In this document: positions 1 to 12,815 of the stretch, one piece after another | How positions within the stretch are numbered: position 1 is the first letter of the stretch | How the letters are laid out: the number at the start of each line of letters is the position of its first letter | Origin: Lethocerus indicus | Taxonomy: Eukaryota; Arthropoda; Insecta; Hemiptera; Belostomatidae | DNA: 64,000 nt | Assembly: GCA_019843655.1 (NCBI GenBank) | Contig: JACDQD010000008.1 | Span: forward strand, 15,286,442 to 15,350,441 | Direction: 5' to 3' | Notes under the pieces: model-generated | Told to the model about the DNA's origin: nothing | What the model saw: only the letters and a program-made list of their open reading frames with translations | Database searches by the model: none | Position numbers and translations under genes: made by a program

Positions 1-2063
1 GTTTGATTGGGCGGGACGCGTGGTGCGCGAATTACGCTAATAAGTTTTATTTAATAAGTGGGAGACCGTGAGAGGGTGACGGCGGAACATTGCCAGACGT
101 TATTAAAAAGGAGGTGTAACAATCGTCAGGATTGCAGAATGACGACCATAGAACCCTCAAGAATTAGAACCGATTGTAGAAATTAAACGGGATGATTTGG
201 TCTATACCTAGACCGGTTTTACGACTATCCTAAGTAATTATGCTAAATAAATAAGTGGGAAAACGAAGAATTGCCGATGCCTTTCTCCATATCTCTGAAG
301 ATGACATATACTTCAGCAATACAATCAATATTAATTAATGCCTTAAATTGTATTATATTACAGTCTACTGTAACACTGAAACTTCACATTTACTCTATAA
401 TATGAGTATTTAATAAGTTATTAAACTGATGAGGTACTTATGGTGATGGGGGCTGTAATATGAGCGATGTTCATAATTGTTTATCGGGACGAATATAAAA
501 AGTAGCGATAAAGATTGCAGAATTTACTCCAAAAATTTAAACGACGGTTTTTTATTTTTTAACTGATATTTCATTCAATAACGAATTTACAATTTCATAG
601 AAAAACAATAACAATATACTCTAGTGAGTGCGACAAATTTGAAAATATGCACAGTGACTGACTTTGTACCAAATATGTAAGTGATGATATTCTAAACCTT
701 TCATTTTTCGTATTGATTCAAGTTAATGGGTTTATCGATTGAATATATTGAGTAATCTGAATTGAAAATGTAATTAAATGTAACGAGCGCTATAAACATA
801 ACAACAAACAGTGAAAAGTAACTGAAGTACGGTAACGGGAATCGTGAAAACGTCCAGGAATAAACCCTATTTATTTTTTCCCCCCCTAACCGACAATTAT
901 AGATAGGAAAAGATGGTAATGTCCTGGGTATTATTGATGTTATTATTGTTGTATTATGGATGGGCTGGCCTTGGTATGGGTCGGGCCCTCTCTCTCCCCG
1001 GCTCCCTTCGGTGTACCAATATTAATCAGGAGACATTCTCCTCGTATCCCTCTCCACCCCCGAGAGAATGCCTTATTTGGTACCTCCATTTCAAGGCTAA
1101 CGCTCTTAATGGTAGGTACAATATTAATGTATCTCGAGCGGGCGAGGAGCGGTCGCTGGGGGGGACCTTTCAAGCTTTTACGCAGATCGATGTGCTTCCA
1201 ATTAACCCTATTCCCTCTCCAGTTCGACTTAACTCGATTATCAACATTCGTGTCTCGATTTTTTTTCTTGAATAATGAGTTCACCTTACTTTCGGATTAT
1301 GAAGTTATTAATCAACCCGTACAGATGTTATAGGTTGGATCGGTTTCGATGTAAAAACCCCCGGCACTCCACCGAAAGACCACAAAAGTCGTTAGGTAAA
1401 TTAACTTCTCTCCTACTTTCATATTGGCATTCGCAGTGGTTGCGGCCGTGGCACCACCCCCAACTCATTATTAACGAAACTTCTAATTATTAATACATAT
1501 TCTGTATGCTAGGTTTCAGAATTACGTATATCGACATGGTAGTACGCCATTTTGACCCTATTACCGGATACCATTAGGAGGAGCCCTACCTTCTGCTACT
1601 GATGACAGTCAAAATCCAACACCGGTCAAGTCCCGAAAGACTTGAGACGGAAATTCGTACCTATAAGCGGACCATATAAAGCATATTTTAACCAAGAAAG
1701 TTCTATGAGTTATTCGAACCGAACATTTTCCAAATTTACACTTCGAACGAGAAGCAGCCGTTAAGGAACAAAGTACCGAACTGAACTCTAAAGAGTTGAG
1801 ATCGTAAATTTGAATTGATTACGCGAGCCCATAATTAGTTAATAGTTATTAATTAGAAACGAGTAATTAGACTTAGTAGCTAGCGATAACCTAGGCCCGG
1901 TCTGATACAGTGTTTCGGCCCAATTGCAGATAGTCATCAGTAACAATTCTAAGACTGGTAAATGAAAAATTAAATTAGTATGGCTTTATAGCCTCTTTAT
2001 AGATGTACGAAATTAATAAAATATTTTAATGGAAATAATTTTCAATACAGAGCCAACATAAAA

Positions 2064-2187
2064 TGAAAGTAGAAGCCGTTCGGTGTATTGAGAGATAGTA
2101 TAACTTGAAAACGGAAGGCGTTCGGTGTGTGCCGGGACAGTATACCTTGAACGCAAGGCGTACATTGCATTCAGGGGTAGTGTAAGG
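2064..2187. repeat. Degenerate tandem repeat, unit about 43 bp
   Basis: Three adjacent units start at 2064, 2107 and 2150. They share the order GAA..GGCGTTCGGTGT, a GGGACAG-like block and GTATAACTTG. The first two agree best; the third is diverged, and weaker traces continue to about 2300 (ATTTCGGGTATAACATGAAAA). Confidence 0.65.
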
Positions 2188-2332
2188 AATTATAGTCAGA
2201 AAATAGAAGGCGAAACGGATATTTCTCTAGCCGATATCTAGAAAAAGAAATTAGATGTATTTCGGGTATAACATGAAAATAGAAATCGTGCATTAATAGA
2301 TGTCAAAGGAAATTTCATTCCGTAGTGTTTCA

Positions 2333-2394
2333 CTTAGTTTCTGTCTCATGTCACTGGTTTGGTCTTTTGCTAAACCGGTTTCGGCTACTAAGTA
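2333..2394 (-). repeat. Dispersed repeat, inverted copy
   Basis: On the minus strand this reads GTAGCCGAAACCGGTTTAGC, then AAAAGACCAAACCAGTGACA and TGAGACAGAAAC. It matches the copy at 4067 over about 50 bases with few changes, in the opposite orientation. Homology well beyond the short core shows true common descent, not chance motif recurrence. Confidence 0.75.
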
Positions 2395-3416
2395 TGGGCG
2401 TTTCGGTGAACGACATGTATTCCAAAAGAAATTTCATTCCTCGGCTAGAATTTCCTAACCAAATCCAATTCAATAGCCGAATACGATGAGGGAATTTAAA
2501 GAGCGGACGCGGGCGAATAATTATAAGAGGAAAGCGCCGAGCGGGTGAAAAATGTGAAATAATGTGCCGGCAGTTGGCCTGCTGGAGGTCGGGTGACGGG
2601 CATAAACCTGGTGTGAGTGGTTTCATCGACTTTACGCTCGACCCCCATATGTCAGCGGCAGCTCTCATTGTTGACCCGGCAAATTGCGGAGGTCAATTGG
2701 GTTCTCGGGCCCGGGACGGAACTCACTCCAGCCGCCTCCTGAATTAAGTCGACACCGGCCCACCGACCACATCTTAATCACTTTCGCTTTCCTCCATTTC
2801 CCTCCACCAATAATCTTTTCCTCGCCTTCAATTATCCAATCAACTATTAGTTGCCAGTCCAATTATGCTGCAACGAGTGCGCTATTTTATTCTTTCTGTA
2901 TGTCGTTTGTACAGACCGAATACGACAACTTCGAGGGTTGTTGGAAGGCGTATCATTCTTCCAATTATTGAGAATACAAATCGGATAAATTGTAACAGTA
3001 AGAAACTCTACATAGGGAGGCAAAGGCCCTATTATTAAAGTTGATATAATTGCGACTTACATAATTCAACCTACATACGATATTGGTATAATAAAGAAAC
3101 GACCTAGACAAAAAAATGGAGTGTTTTCGCCTAGATGACATAGGAAAACGGCTACTCGTTGCCTGGATATTTAAATTATTCAAGTGTCGAAAATGAGAAG
3201 TAAAGCGGTCGGGCCGCCGGTAATTAATTATGTTGGCAGCGCTCCTCGACCGACCCACAGCTCCAAAAAAAGAAGAAGAAGAAGCGGAGGTAACAACATG
3301 TTAATTTAAGGTGGCTCATTCCGGCTTTCAATCTCTATTAATACCGGGTGAGTTATGTTGTCCGGCCGGGGTCCCCTCCCCCTATTAATATCAACCGGTA
3401 ACCGCAACGCGGCTGT

Positions 3417-3442
3417 CCCTCTCCCTCTCCCTCTCTCTCTCT
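3417..3442. repeat. CT-rich simple repeat
   Basis: CCCTCT units pass into a short CT run. Confidence 0.8.
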
Positions 3443-4066
3443 GTTTGTAATTACTCTCGAATTAAGATTCGACTCGGGTAACAGGATCCGGGCGTACGGT
3501 GGCCACAACCGATACCGCGCCCTCCGCCAACAGGGCTCGGCACAAGCGATAATTGCGATGCAGTCGTCCGGACAGGTTACTCAACAATCCATCAACAGCG
3601 GCGTTTTTTTCCCTTTCCCCCCCCCCCGGCTATTATTAGCGTTATTACTATTGGCGCTAGTTTATAAACCGAGCGCGTCAATTAAAGCCGGCCCTGTGTC
3701 CTGCGGACTTATTAATCCGGCGCGTTTTAATTTCTTCCCTAACGGTTTCTTTATGTATTGTGTCGGGAATTTTTAATCGGGACGCCGGGCGGCGGACAAA
3801 TTGGGCGGATGCTCGGTTTCCGGCGGCCAGATAACAATAAAAACCCGGTGGCGTCACTCGGCCGAACGCTCAGACGTCGGAGGATTTCCGCTTTCGAGGA
3901 ATATTCGACGAGTGGAATTGACAGCCCGTGCAAAGGAGATTAGAAATAGGATTGATTTATTCTGTTGCGGTGAATCAGCCGGAGCAAGTTATAAAATAAA
4001 ACCGAACGCGATCTATACGCCCTGGCTGGACAAAAAACTGGTAAAAACTAATAATTGGAAAAAAAA

Positions 4067-4133
4067 TTGGCGAGCGGCCGAAACCGGTCTAGCAAAAGGC
4101 CAAACCAGCGAGAGGAGACAGAAGAACACGAAA
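4067..4133 (+). repeat. Dispersed repeat, best copy with GCCGAAACCGGTCTAGC core
   Basis: The core GCCGAAACCGGTC (4077-4089) is followed by TAGCAAAAGGCCAAACCAG and a GAGAGGAGACAGAAGAACA tail. The same core and tail occur on the opposite strand at 2333-2394, and a diverged tail follows the core at 15042. Just upstream is TTGGCGA (4067-4073), which matches five of seven positions of the hammerhead core CUGANGA. It looks like the end of an old mobile element. Confidence 0.75.
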
Positions 4134-4415
4134 TAATCAGTATGACAACAGGATAATCGGAGGTAGGAGTCACTAGAATTTAAATCGATCAATCTATCTA
4201 TTATTTATTCTCGTCTGTTATACATATAACATTATTATGTAGAAAAATATAATATATATTTCCTGATAATTACATATATATTAAGTTATTTAACGACCTG
4301 TTGGAGACCCGCGACTGCTGATGATTACCATCATCGTAGGACAGTGAATTAGTAGAGCGCCTACGCAGTTGTCTGTACCCAGTCGGCGCCTCACTAATTT
4401 ACTCGCCCAATATTC

Positions 4416-4455
4416 CGGACGACGGCCGAAACCGGTCTAGCGCAGAATCAAATCG
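4416..4455 (+). repeat. Dispersed repeat, core copy
   Basis: CGGACGACGGCCGAAACCGG is followed by TCTAGCGC. The seven bases CGGACGA differ from the hammerhead core CUGANGA at one position, and CGGCCG could form a minimal stem II. The tail found in the copy at 4067 is not recognisable here. Confidence 0.55.
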
Positions 4456-4799
4456 TGGAAGATCGCGGAATGGCGATATTTAAAATAATAAAGATGTAAA
4501 TCTGTGCTGTTCCATCCGCGCCGGACATTCCCAATCCGATACGAATTTAATGGAGAAAAAGTTTCGGTCGTTAGGACATTTGTTCTTGGGACGGTTGGGC
4601 AGAATGATGGTGTCCGGGCCCGTAATGAGGCGGCCCATTAGGAGCCGGCCCTAATCAATGTTTAACCGATCGGAGGGGCAGAAAAAGTGGACGGGAATCT
4701 CTTTTTAAATCGGCCCAATTTACAAGTTTCGGACAGCCGGTAACGCCCGGGCCCCTCCGAAAATGGCGTGATACCGGATTCCGGCGACCCTCCGCTACG

Positions 4800-4818
4800 T
4801 ATATATATATATATATAT
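4800..4818. repeat. TA microsatellite
   Basis: About nine uninterrupted TA units within CpG-rich DNA. Confidence 0.9.
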
Positions 4819-4928
4819 CGCCTCAATCTGGGGGCTCGATAGGCCGGCATCCGATTATTTAAAGAGCCGGCCTTTATTATGCCGTCGTCCTTCCGACAAG
4901 AGGGAGAGGAGAAGGACGGCCGAACGGA

Positions 4929-4932
<4 letters not shown>

Positions 4933-4960
<28 letters not shown>
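4933..4960. repeat. GA microsatellite
   Basis: Fourteen GA units on the plus strand, flanked by GGGA-rich sequence. Confidence 0.9.
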
Positions 4961-4964
<4 letters not shown>

Positions 4965-5931
4965 AAGGGAAGTCTCTCGCAGAGCCCTGAGCGGCCGGCG
5001 TGGGCCGGTACAAAAGCCGATGGGCGGGGACAATTTTAAATTTAAATAGCGACAGAGAATAGACCCGGTGGAAAAATAGGCACGAAATCCGAAATGGGCG
5101 TATTATCCTCAGTAATTAGAGAGCGCCTCCATACCGGCGCGACAACCATCTGCGAGGGTAATTGAGCCCGGTTATCCGCCACTTGAAATAAAATTAAATA
5201 TGCCAAGGGCGAACGTTTTAAATTAAAATATTCCTTGTGTTTTTATATTTATTAACCAGCACTCGAACATAATTTAACATTATTAATATGAAAATACATC
5301 TTCTAAGAAAACGTGATACATAATGAAAGATACATTTATTTATTGCTTTGGTCCTGTTAACGTCATTGTCACGGAAAGCGTCACTAAGTAGTTTAAACCC
5401 CGTCTTTCGTTTCAGCGCTATCCGGGATAATTAATTAATCGCTTAGGGAATAGCGATTGTAAGTCTGTTTTCCACTTCTTCTCAACAGCAAAACATCATG
5501 CGGAGACTTCAATTTTGTATATCACCACCAGAGGGGAAAATACCGAGTAACGCGGTTAAAAATTCCAAACGATTAGAAATGCAAGTTGGCCGGGTTAGTT
5601 CCGGAAACGTGCACGCTGTTTACCGTACAAGGGACGCGTATTACAGGATATAACGGGGGCATTAGAGGGTGATGTATGTGGGCCGGAGCACTTTCTACGG
5701 ACGGTCCACAACTCGTGGGACACACCCGCGGCCTGCAGCCGTATCTAGGAGCCTCCATTAGTTTTCTAGTTACTCAGCACAACCACCAATAATTCACCTC
5801 CAATAAAGGTCCTCCGGTAGCGAAAAACGGCATGATCCGGTCTAAGCAGCCCCGAACCTGTTGTAATCTCAGACAATTAAACCCTCTGTTTACATCCCCG
5901 CCTCCGTCATACTTTGAATTAACTGCCCTTA

Positions 5932-6287
5932 GTCCCATAACAGCTGACTGCGCTCTCTATAGCTTCGAAATTTCCCTTCGATTACTCCCAGCCACTAATC
6001 TAGTCTCATTACACAGCACACCAGTACTGGTCTGGTGAATCTCCTGGTGGTCGTTCGGTGGAAATTTTATTTCGTAATTCATTCGGCTAACCTGTGCATC
6101 GGGAATACAAATATGTACGTTGTTTTGCTGACGTAGTCACATAACAGCTGACACAACGGACCCGTCCCCTCAGCTATCGGACGCCTACAGCTTCGAAATT
6201 TCCGTTCAATTACTCCTTGCTGCTAATCCACTCCCATTATATATCCATTCCCACAGCGGACAACAGGGATGTATTGGTCTAGAGAAT
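5932..6287. repeat. Direct duplication, two diverged copies
   Basis: Copy 1 (about 5932-6039) and copy 2 (about 6137-6287) share CATAACAGCTGAC, then TA(T/C)AGCTTCGAAATTTCC, TTACTCC, CTAATC and CTCATTA or CCCATTA in the same order. Both end near a GGTCT(A/G)G sequence. Copy 2 has about 20 extra bases after the first block. Neither is coding. Confidence 0.75.
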
Positions 6288-9200
6288 ATAATGAAGTTAA
6301 CTGACATCAACCCCCTAAAAAAAAGTTTACTCCATGAAGAATGTCGCATAAATATCCGCAACTTCACAATATCTACGCTTTGCATGACCGATAAGGACGA
6401 AGCAGGCGGTGCTGAAAGATATAGGGAATGTTTTGGAATATTACACTGTTTCCCATTATCTTTTCACCTTCTTAATAGCAAATTGATGCTGACGAGATGC
6501 TTCAGCGTCATGCGGCATGCTCAGTGTTCAATTCAACTGTCGACGCCTGAACTCTTCAATCTTCGAAGGACGCTAACGCAAATGGCTCGAGTGATGATTT
6601 CGAAACCACCCTCCCCCCCACCGAACACGTGTCAACGCATCCGCATTATATTCTGCATAATTTATAAATATCCAATGGATAATTAAACGAGTTTTGAAGG
6701 CTGCGCTGCACACTCGAAGGAAGGGGCGACTGGGGAATTCGGGTTTGGTTTTTTTCGGGGTTGGGTTCGGTCCCCCCCCCCCAAAAAGAGACCTCCTTGA
6801 GACGCCACTTTTCACAAATTACGCCCTTGCGCAATAGGCCTAATTTATTGATATATACTGGATAAATTCGGGACAGAATTTTGTCCACAATTTTGTGGAT
6901 CGTTTCCTCAATAATTCAATATAATCCATGCCGAGAATTCTGCATTTAACCTTCGGAAAAGGCCCAGAGCCTGTAGAATATAGGCTGATGGCCGACAGAA
7001 TAAATTTTTGCTTCTTAATGTTCAATCTTTTTCTTTCGTAGCGTCACGCGGAAAGTATATCATGCTGTAGTGATTGGTGCACACTACTAGGAGATAAATG
7101 CTCCTGTAAATTAATGTTCGGGGTCGTTTTGTATCTGTCAAAAAGTGGTTCGTCAGAGGTTGACGGAGCTTTTCACAATTCCTTTGTTGATTGGACATTA
7201 TTCTTCGCGCCTATCTGTTTGTTTATATTATTTGTTCTAATTAGTTTTTCCTGACCGCCGGATATAGGGAAATCGGTGGAATAATAAAGAAGGGGTAAAA
7301 TCCTAGGGTAAAAGTGAACGGGCCTGGGAATGGAATCGGTCTTAAATCGTGGCCGAGCCCGGAGCGGTTGACACCCGGAGAATTTCAGGCAGTCTGCAGA
7401 GAAACCTGTAGAGATAACTGCGGGATACCGTGTTCACTTCGAAACTACAACATTCCGTTCACGCTTACCGCTTCCCTTTTTCGGCCTCCGAATCTCCCTC
7501 CTGTTAATTGGAAGTGCGCCTTCTCTCTCTCTCTCCTGGATGCACTTCTCCCCATTCCATATTGGACCGCTCTTTTCCCCTCCGGTAAAATCCAGATCGG
7601 TGTATTTAACTTGGATCCTGTCGGATAAACCGCTCTCTTGTATTGAAAGTAATCGGGGGCAATTTGCGAGGGTTAACACAGAGTTTTTGAATGTAAAGTA
7701 CATGAAAAGAAAGGAAAAACTAGCGATCTACTAGAATGAATACTGAAATACCAAAAGTAACAGTGCCAATCTAAGAAGACGAAACAACAAAATAGAGTGG
7801 TTTTCTGGACAATATATAATTCTTGAATTTTCATCGTCATTCTATTTCCACTCCCATATTACAATTCCTTCAAAAAAAAGCTTAAAAAATATACAGTTAT
7901 CGTACAGGTTGGCAACAGATGCGGTATACATAAAATGATTTTCAAATCGTGACAGGATTTCACACTATTTTGTGTAACTAGGTGAGAAAGTACTCTCTGT
8001 CGAAGATATTAATTTCGGTCATTATTCGGTCAAGGTAATAATAATAATGAGAATTGGATAAGGCAATTTTCTGGCGTCGGGAGATGCGAACGAATTGGAG
8101 AGATGAATTTTACGACTGTGATATGATAATGGCGATAAACAAATGAAGGTAAGAGGCGAATCTGACGGGAAATATAATTTGAAATATACGTCCCAGTGGT
8201 ACCCATAAAAAAAATTAGATAACCAATAATAATAACGCGAGAGTCGTGTTTCTTTTCAGTTTTGTTGCATTAGGCAAATTACGACACGCGTTTAGAAGGC
8301 CTGGGCATTATACACGGGACACCGTCGATAATCGTGTTATGCGAGTGATAATTTTGAAAATACAGCCATTAACCCTAATGGGGCGGCCTACATTAGAGCG
8401 GAGACGAACACAGTCTAGCTTACCTTTCCACACTTTTATTTTTGTCTCTAAATACACGAGGAAGAACCGGATCAATTATGCTAACATTAAACAATGTTCG
8501 TTCGCTCGTGATATGATTTTAAAATTCAGCGTAGCGCGGTTCTTGTTTTTGTCTAAATCCTTTTTTATTTTATTTCAGAAGCAATTTAGCTGTTAGTAAA
8601 ATAACACGGTGCGGAGAGATAATCGACCACTGAATGATTTGACATTTTTATTCCATTTAACGACTCGAAATCACAGGTAGCAATGTAATAAATACTATGT
8701 ATTGTATTTTCGGATAGTCATAAACCTACACTACGGAGTAATTATTTGTTTAGCAATAACTTTATTGTTTAGGGGGCATTTTTTGTAATTTTGTATATAA
8801 TTTTTAAAACGATAAAATAAAAAAAAATTATATTTCAAATTGTCGTCTGGAAAAATTATTTTGTCAGTTTAATTCAGTGTAAATATTACAAATGTACATA
8901 GACGATATTATTAGAAAGTGCCGGCTAGATTAAGATATCTGTTTAGTGACACTACTCACCGACATGCATACCTATCAGATTAATGTAATGGAAACCGGCT
9001 CGCGTTAAGATTTAACAGGCGATAAAATCGCAATAACTGCTTTTTTTAAATTATCACCCGACGATATCATCTAACTTTCATTCAATTAAATCTCGTATTA
9101 ATTCATCGAGGGGATTTGCAGGAAATGTTTTAAGAAAGTACAAATAATGTTCCAGTGTCGTGACGGTTGTCAATATAACTTTAGAGAGACAACAAGAGCA

Positions 9201-9458
9201 TAAGAGAATCGCCGGACTAGTATAAGTGATCGCTCATTTATTCATTTTTGATCCTTAAATAGTTAATTAAGTGCCACCGGGCTCCCACAGTTGGCGCGCT
9301 GTATCCCGCCGCGTTATAAATTATGACGATAAGGGGTCGTCATGAATTATTCAAGGGAGGAGCCCGGGAATGAGAGGAGCTAATTCGGTCTCATTTCAGC
9401 CGACCCCTCGCACAGCCTTTCTTTCTCACCGTCTCTCCATCTCCCTCTCGGCGTCTCC

Positions 9459-9487
9459 TCCCCCTCACCCCCCCCCACCCCCCCCCC
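9459..9487. other. C-rich tract, G-quadruplex candidate on the minus strand
   Basis: Long C runs separated by single A bases; the minus strand has several runs of four or more G with very short loops. Confidence 0.6.
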
Positions 9488-12400
9488 GGGTTGTTATTAT
9501 TGGGCGAAGCGACAAAGGGCAGATCGCTCTCATGAACCGAGCCTACGAAGGAGAGATCACGAAGGAACGGTCGGGACCGATGCGGCGTTGCTCAACACGG
9601 GGTGGTGGTGGCGGCTTTGCCCCGGGATGACACCGCCATTGTCCCCCGGCCGCCCGCCTTGCATCATCACACCCGACCCAGCTAGGACGCAACAGAGGTA
9701 GTTAGCTCAAGCTTTGTCGCCTTTCCTCGCCGCCCTCACAAACTTACGCTTCGAATGTCGTCACGGTGTCGGAGGTCGGCTAAGTGTAACTTCGATATTT
9801 TCCCCACCACCGAGTGTCGCTCCGAGGGCAGGGCTCAGTCGGCCTCTCGCCCCGGCTATTAAACCGGGCGTAATTATTGTTAAAGCATAGGCCTGGTTGT
9901 CGATTGCCGACTTATCACCGGCACTTTCTCCTCCTTTGTTAGGGCGGGGTACGACCCGATTAACACTTTCCGTCGGTATTCGATCGGTAGTGGCGGCACT
10001 CAGTCCGCCAATAATAGTTTAAATATAATAATAATATTTTGTTAAATATGTTCCTGATGTTCACTGGTATATATGTTCCTGAATAAAAAAAGAACGGTCA
10101 CAATTATTTATTAGTTTGAGTTCTGTTAGTGACACATTTATATTTGCAGTCACATTTTTGAAACTTGGGCACACCATTTCAAAGCCACGGAAGACTGATT
10201 TCTGATCATCATCAATATCTAATTATTCCTGAGATCTACGATCGGGAAATTAAACGATAAATTCGACTCAACAGTAATGCCCATCAGTAAGTTCTTAAAT
10301 GCTTTTTCAGCTGTATCATTCAAAGAATCGTAACTAACATTTATTAGGGTAGCAGAAGACAATAAGCGGTAATTGAGGCAATCGGTAAATCGGTAATTGG
10401 GCGGAAGGGGTAACTCTCGTATCATCTCCAGAACACGGTGTTTCCGTCTTTTTTTTCTGAAAAAGGTTCAGGTTCCAAGGAAGAGAGAACGATTATCGGG
10501 GCGAACACGCGCGTTGCAATTTTCGCGATTCGAAACAATCGTCAAAACCGCGATGAGTATAGTTGTTTTCCCATGGGGGAGGTGTAACCCGATCTATGGG
10601 AGGTCGGGGGACCACTTTGGGACTTGAAAACAATTTACAGTTATGTGAAACAAGAGACCCGCTCATTTTCTCCGGCCCGTGTCTTCTACAGGGAGCCGTC
10701 TCTTCTCTCAGCTCCGAAATGTCAGATATACTCGAGGCTGTCGTTTTTCAGTTAACCGCAAACAGGGACCACGCCCGTTTTCGGCTACATTTACAACTTT
10801 TCTGTTGGCACCGTGATGACTGGTTGATCAATCTTGGAAAGTGCACTGTATATATATGTCCTGCTCATTCCGAAACTTCCACCTCTAATCATAGGCTAGC
10901 CGCAATCATTGCCTTGGTCTGGAATGCAATCCTGAACAATTTCTACAATGCGGCCACCGTGGACAACTATCGGTGATATTTGTAGACAGTTTAGATAGTT
11001 GAATAGTTCAGATTCCGTTTGCATTCTTTTAATTTTTGGACAGGTTCAACCCGAACACGTGTGCAAATTAAATTGTAAATTAATTGTGATTTTTAGGCCG
11101 GTCAAACGCAATATTGGATTTGCAAGATAATTCAATATTAACACTTTATACACTTGCCACTACATGTGTCTGAATTCAACTTAAACTGACGCGCGAGAAG
11201 GCAGAGCTGATCAATTTTAACTTAACGCGGCGACAGGTACTACAGGTCGGCTCGTAAAACAGCTGGAAAAGGCGTCTCGACGTACACGCTTGTACTGTCT
11301 AACAGCTTTGAATCTAAAGGAGCGGCTTATCAAGTCCCGACTTAAAATCGTGTCCTTTTATGAACTTGTTCCTACTTGATAGAGCGCGCTAGAAATGTAA
11401 AGCGGAAACGGTGTTCGCACGAAGGAATCCGGCGCTTATAACTAACTGTTTGATGTTAAATGACATCAGAAGGGTTGTCCGAACAATACTTTCCTTTTCT
11501 AGCGTCCCCCCTCTCTCTCTCTGTCGGAAACGAAAGATTTTTTGTAGATGTAAAAACATAAGGGGGCGTAGTAGGAAAAAAAGGAGAACGTTTGTGGCGG
11601 GCCGCCTCTAACAGATGACTAGAAGGCTCCGCTCGGTCGCTCCTTAACTAACTGGTCTAAAAACTGGCAATGACTGTCAGCCAGTTTTACACCGCTTCTT
11701 TCTCCCCTGTTTACGGCCCCAATTATTTATTAGAAAGGCTGAAGAAAAGGGGGTGGGGAAGGGGTATGAGATCTCGACGCAAAAAACGTGTCGCTCAGAC
11801 GCGCGTGTGCCTATAAATTGAGCGGTATTAATAGCCTTCTTGCAGAAACTGGGTTTAGACACAAAAAGCATAAATTCAAAGCTGCTAACTTCTTTTTTTT
11901 ACCATAACCCCCCCCCCCCACTACACATGCCTCACACACACACATAAATATGTAAACTATATTCGAACCCGAATGATTAACTGTGAACATAAATACTTGC
12001 CGCTTGCTACGGAATTTATTTTAAACCGAGCGAAAAAAAATAATGCCATGAGATTCACCTAAATACCTGTGTGAATAGAGCGGTACATTTGTTTTCATGT
12101 TTGTTATGTTGAGGATAGAATTCCGGGTTAGTTCAACGTGTTATTCCGTATATTCGCTAGTCCGGGACTACTACTGAGCGATTCTGATCAACTATGCTGA
12201 AACTCCTCCTCAAGAGTATTAATGGACTGATAATTTATGTAGACATCAGCGTTTACAAAGATAGTATTAATTAAAGTGTAGTCAATGTTACTTTGTTGGT
12301 AAGAACATAACCATGGCTTGAACACCCGGTTAATAAATTATCTCGACCCGCTTGAAATACTTTGCTAGCTTCTCACTCAAAACCAATTATATCCTAAGTC

Positions 12401-12749
12401 TTCACTGGAAGTAAATAGCCTGCGATTAAACGGCCCGATGTCTCATGGATCACCTGCTCAGGAAAGAGATACACATTTTCAGATTCCCACTAGAGTGATC
12501 GATCGAATAGCTCTTTAATAAATAAGGTTGAAAGACAAATGACCACCGAACGAGAAGGGATGCGAATTGTCCACGCCCAACGGGCATCCTTGAAGATTGA
12601 GCCTGGGGTTTGCCCCTGTTTTCTCGGCCGACGCCCGCATAATTTTAACCTCATTCCTGTATGAGAAAAATTCGAGAGCCGATCTCGAAAATTGGGCCGA
12701 TCCCGAGACAGAGAGACAGACATTTAGTTAAACGACCGACAGAGGTATG

Positions 12750-12815
12750 ACGCGGGGTGAGGGGAGGGGGCGGCGACATTTCTAATTCTGCAATTAGGGG
12801 AGGGTGGGGGGTGCC
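12750..12815. other. G-rich segments, G-quadruplex candidates on the plus strand
   Basis: GGGGTGAGGGGAGGGGGCGG and, about 30 bases on, GGGGAGGGTGGGGGG. Confidence 0.55.

Noticed and set aside
913..1333. Two overlapping plus-strand frames, one beginning with a signal-peptide-like Leu-rich stretch
   Set aside because: The hydrophobic start arises from a TTATT-rich low-complexity run; both frames and the opposite strand are open, and no domain, Cys pattern or splice signal supports a gene.
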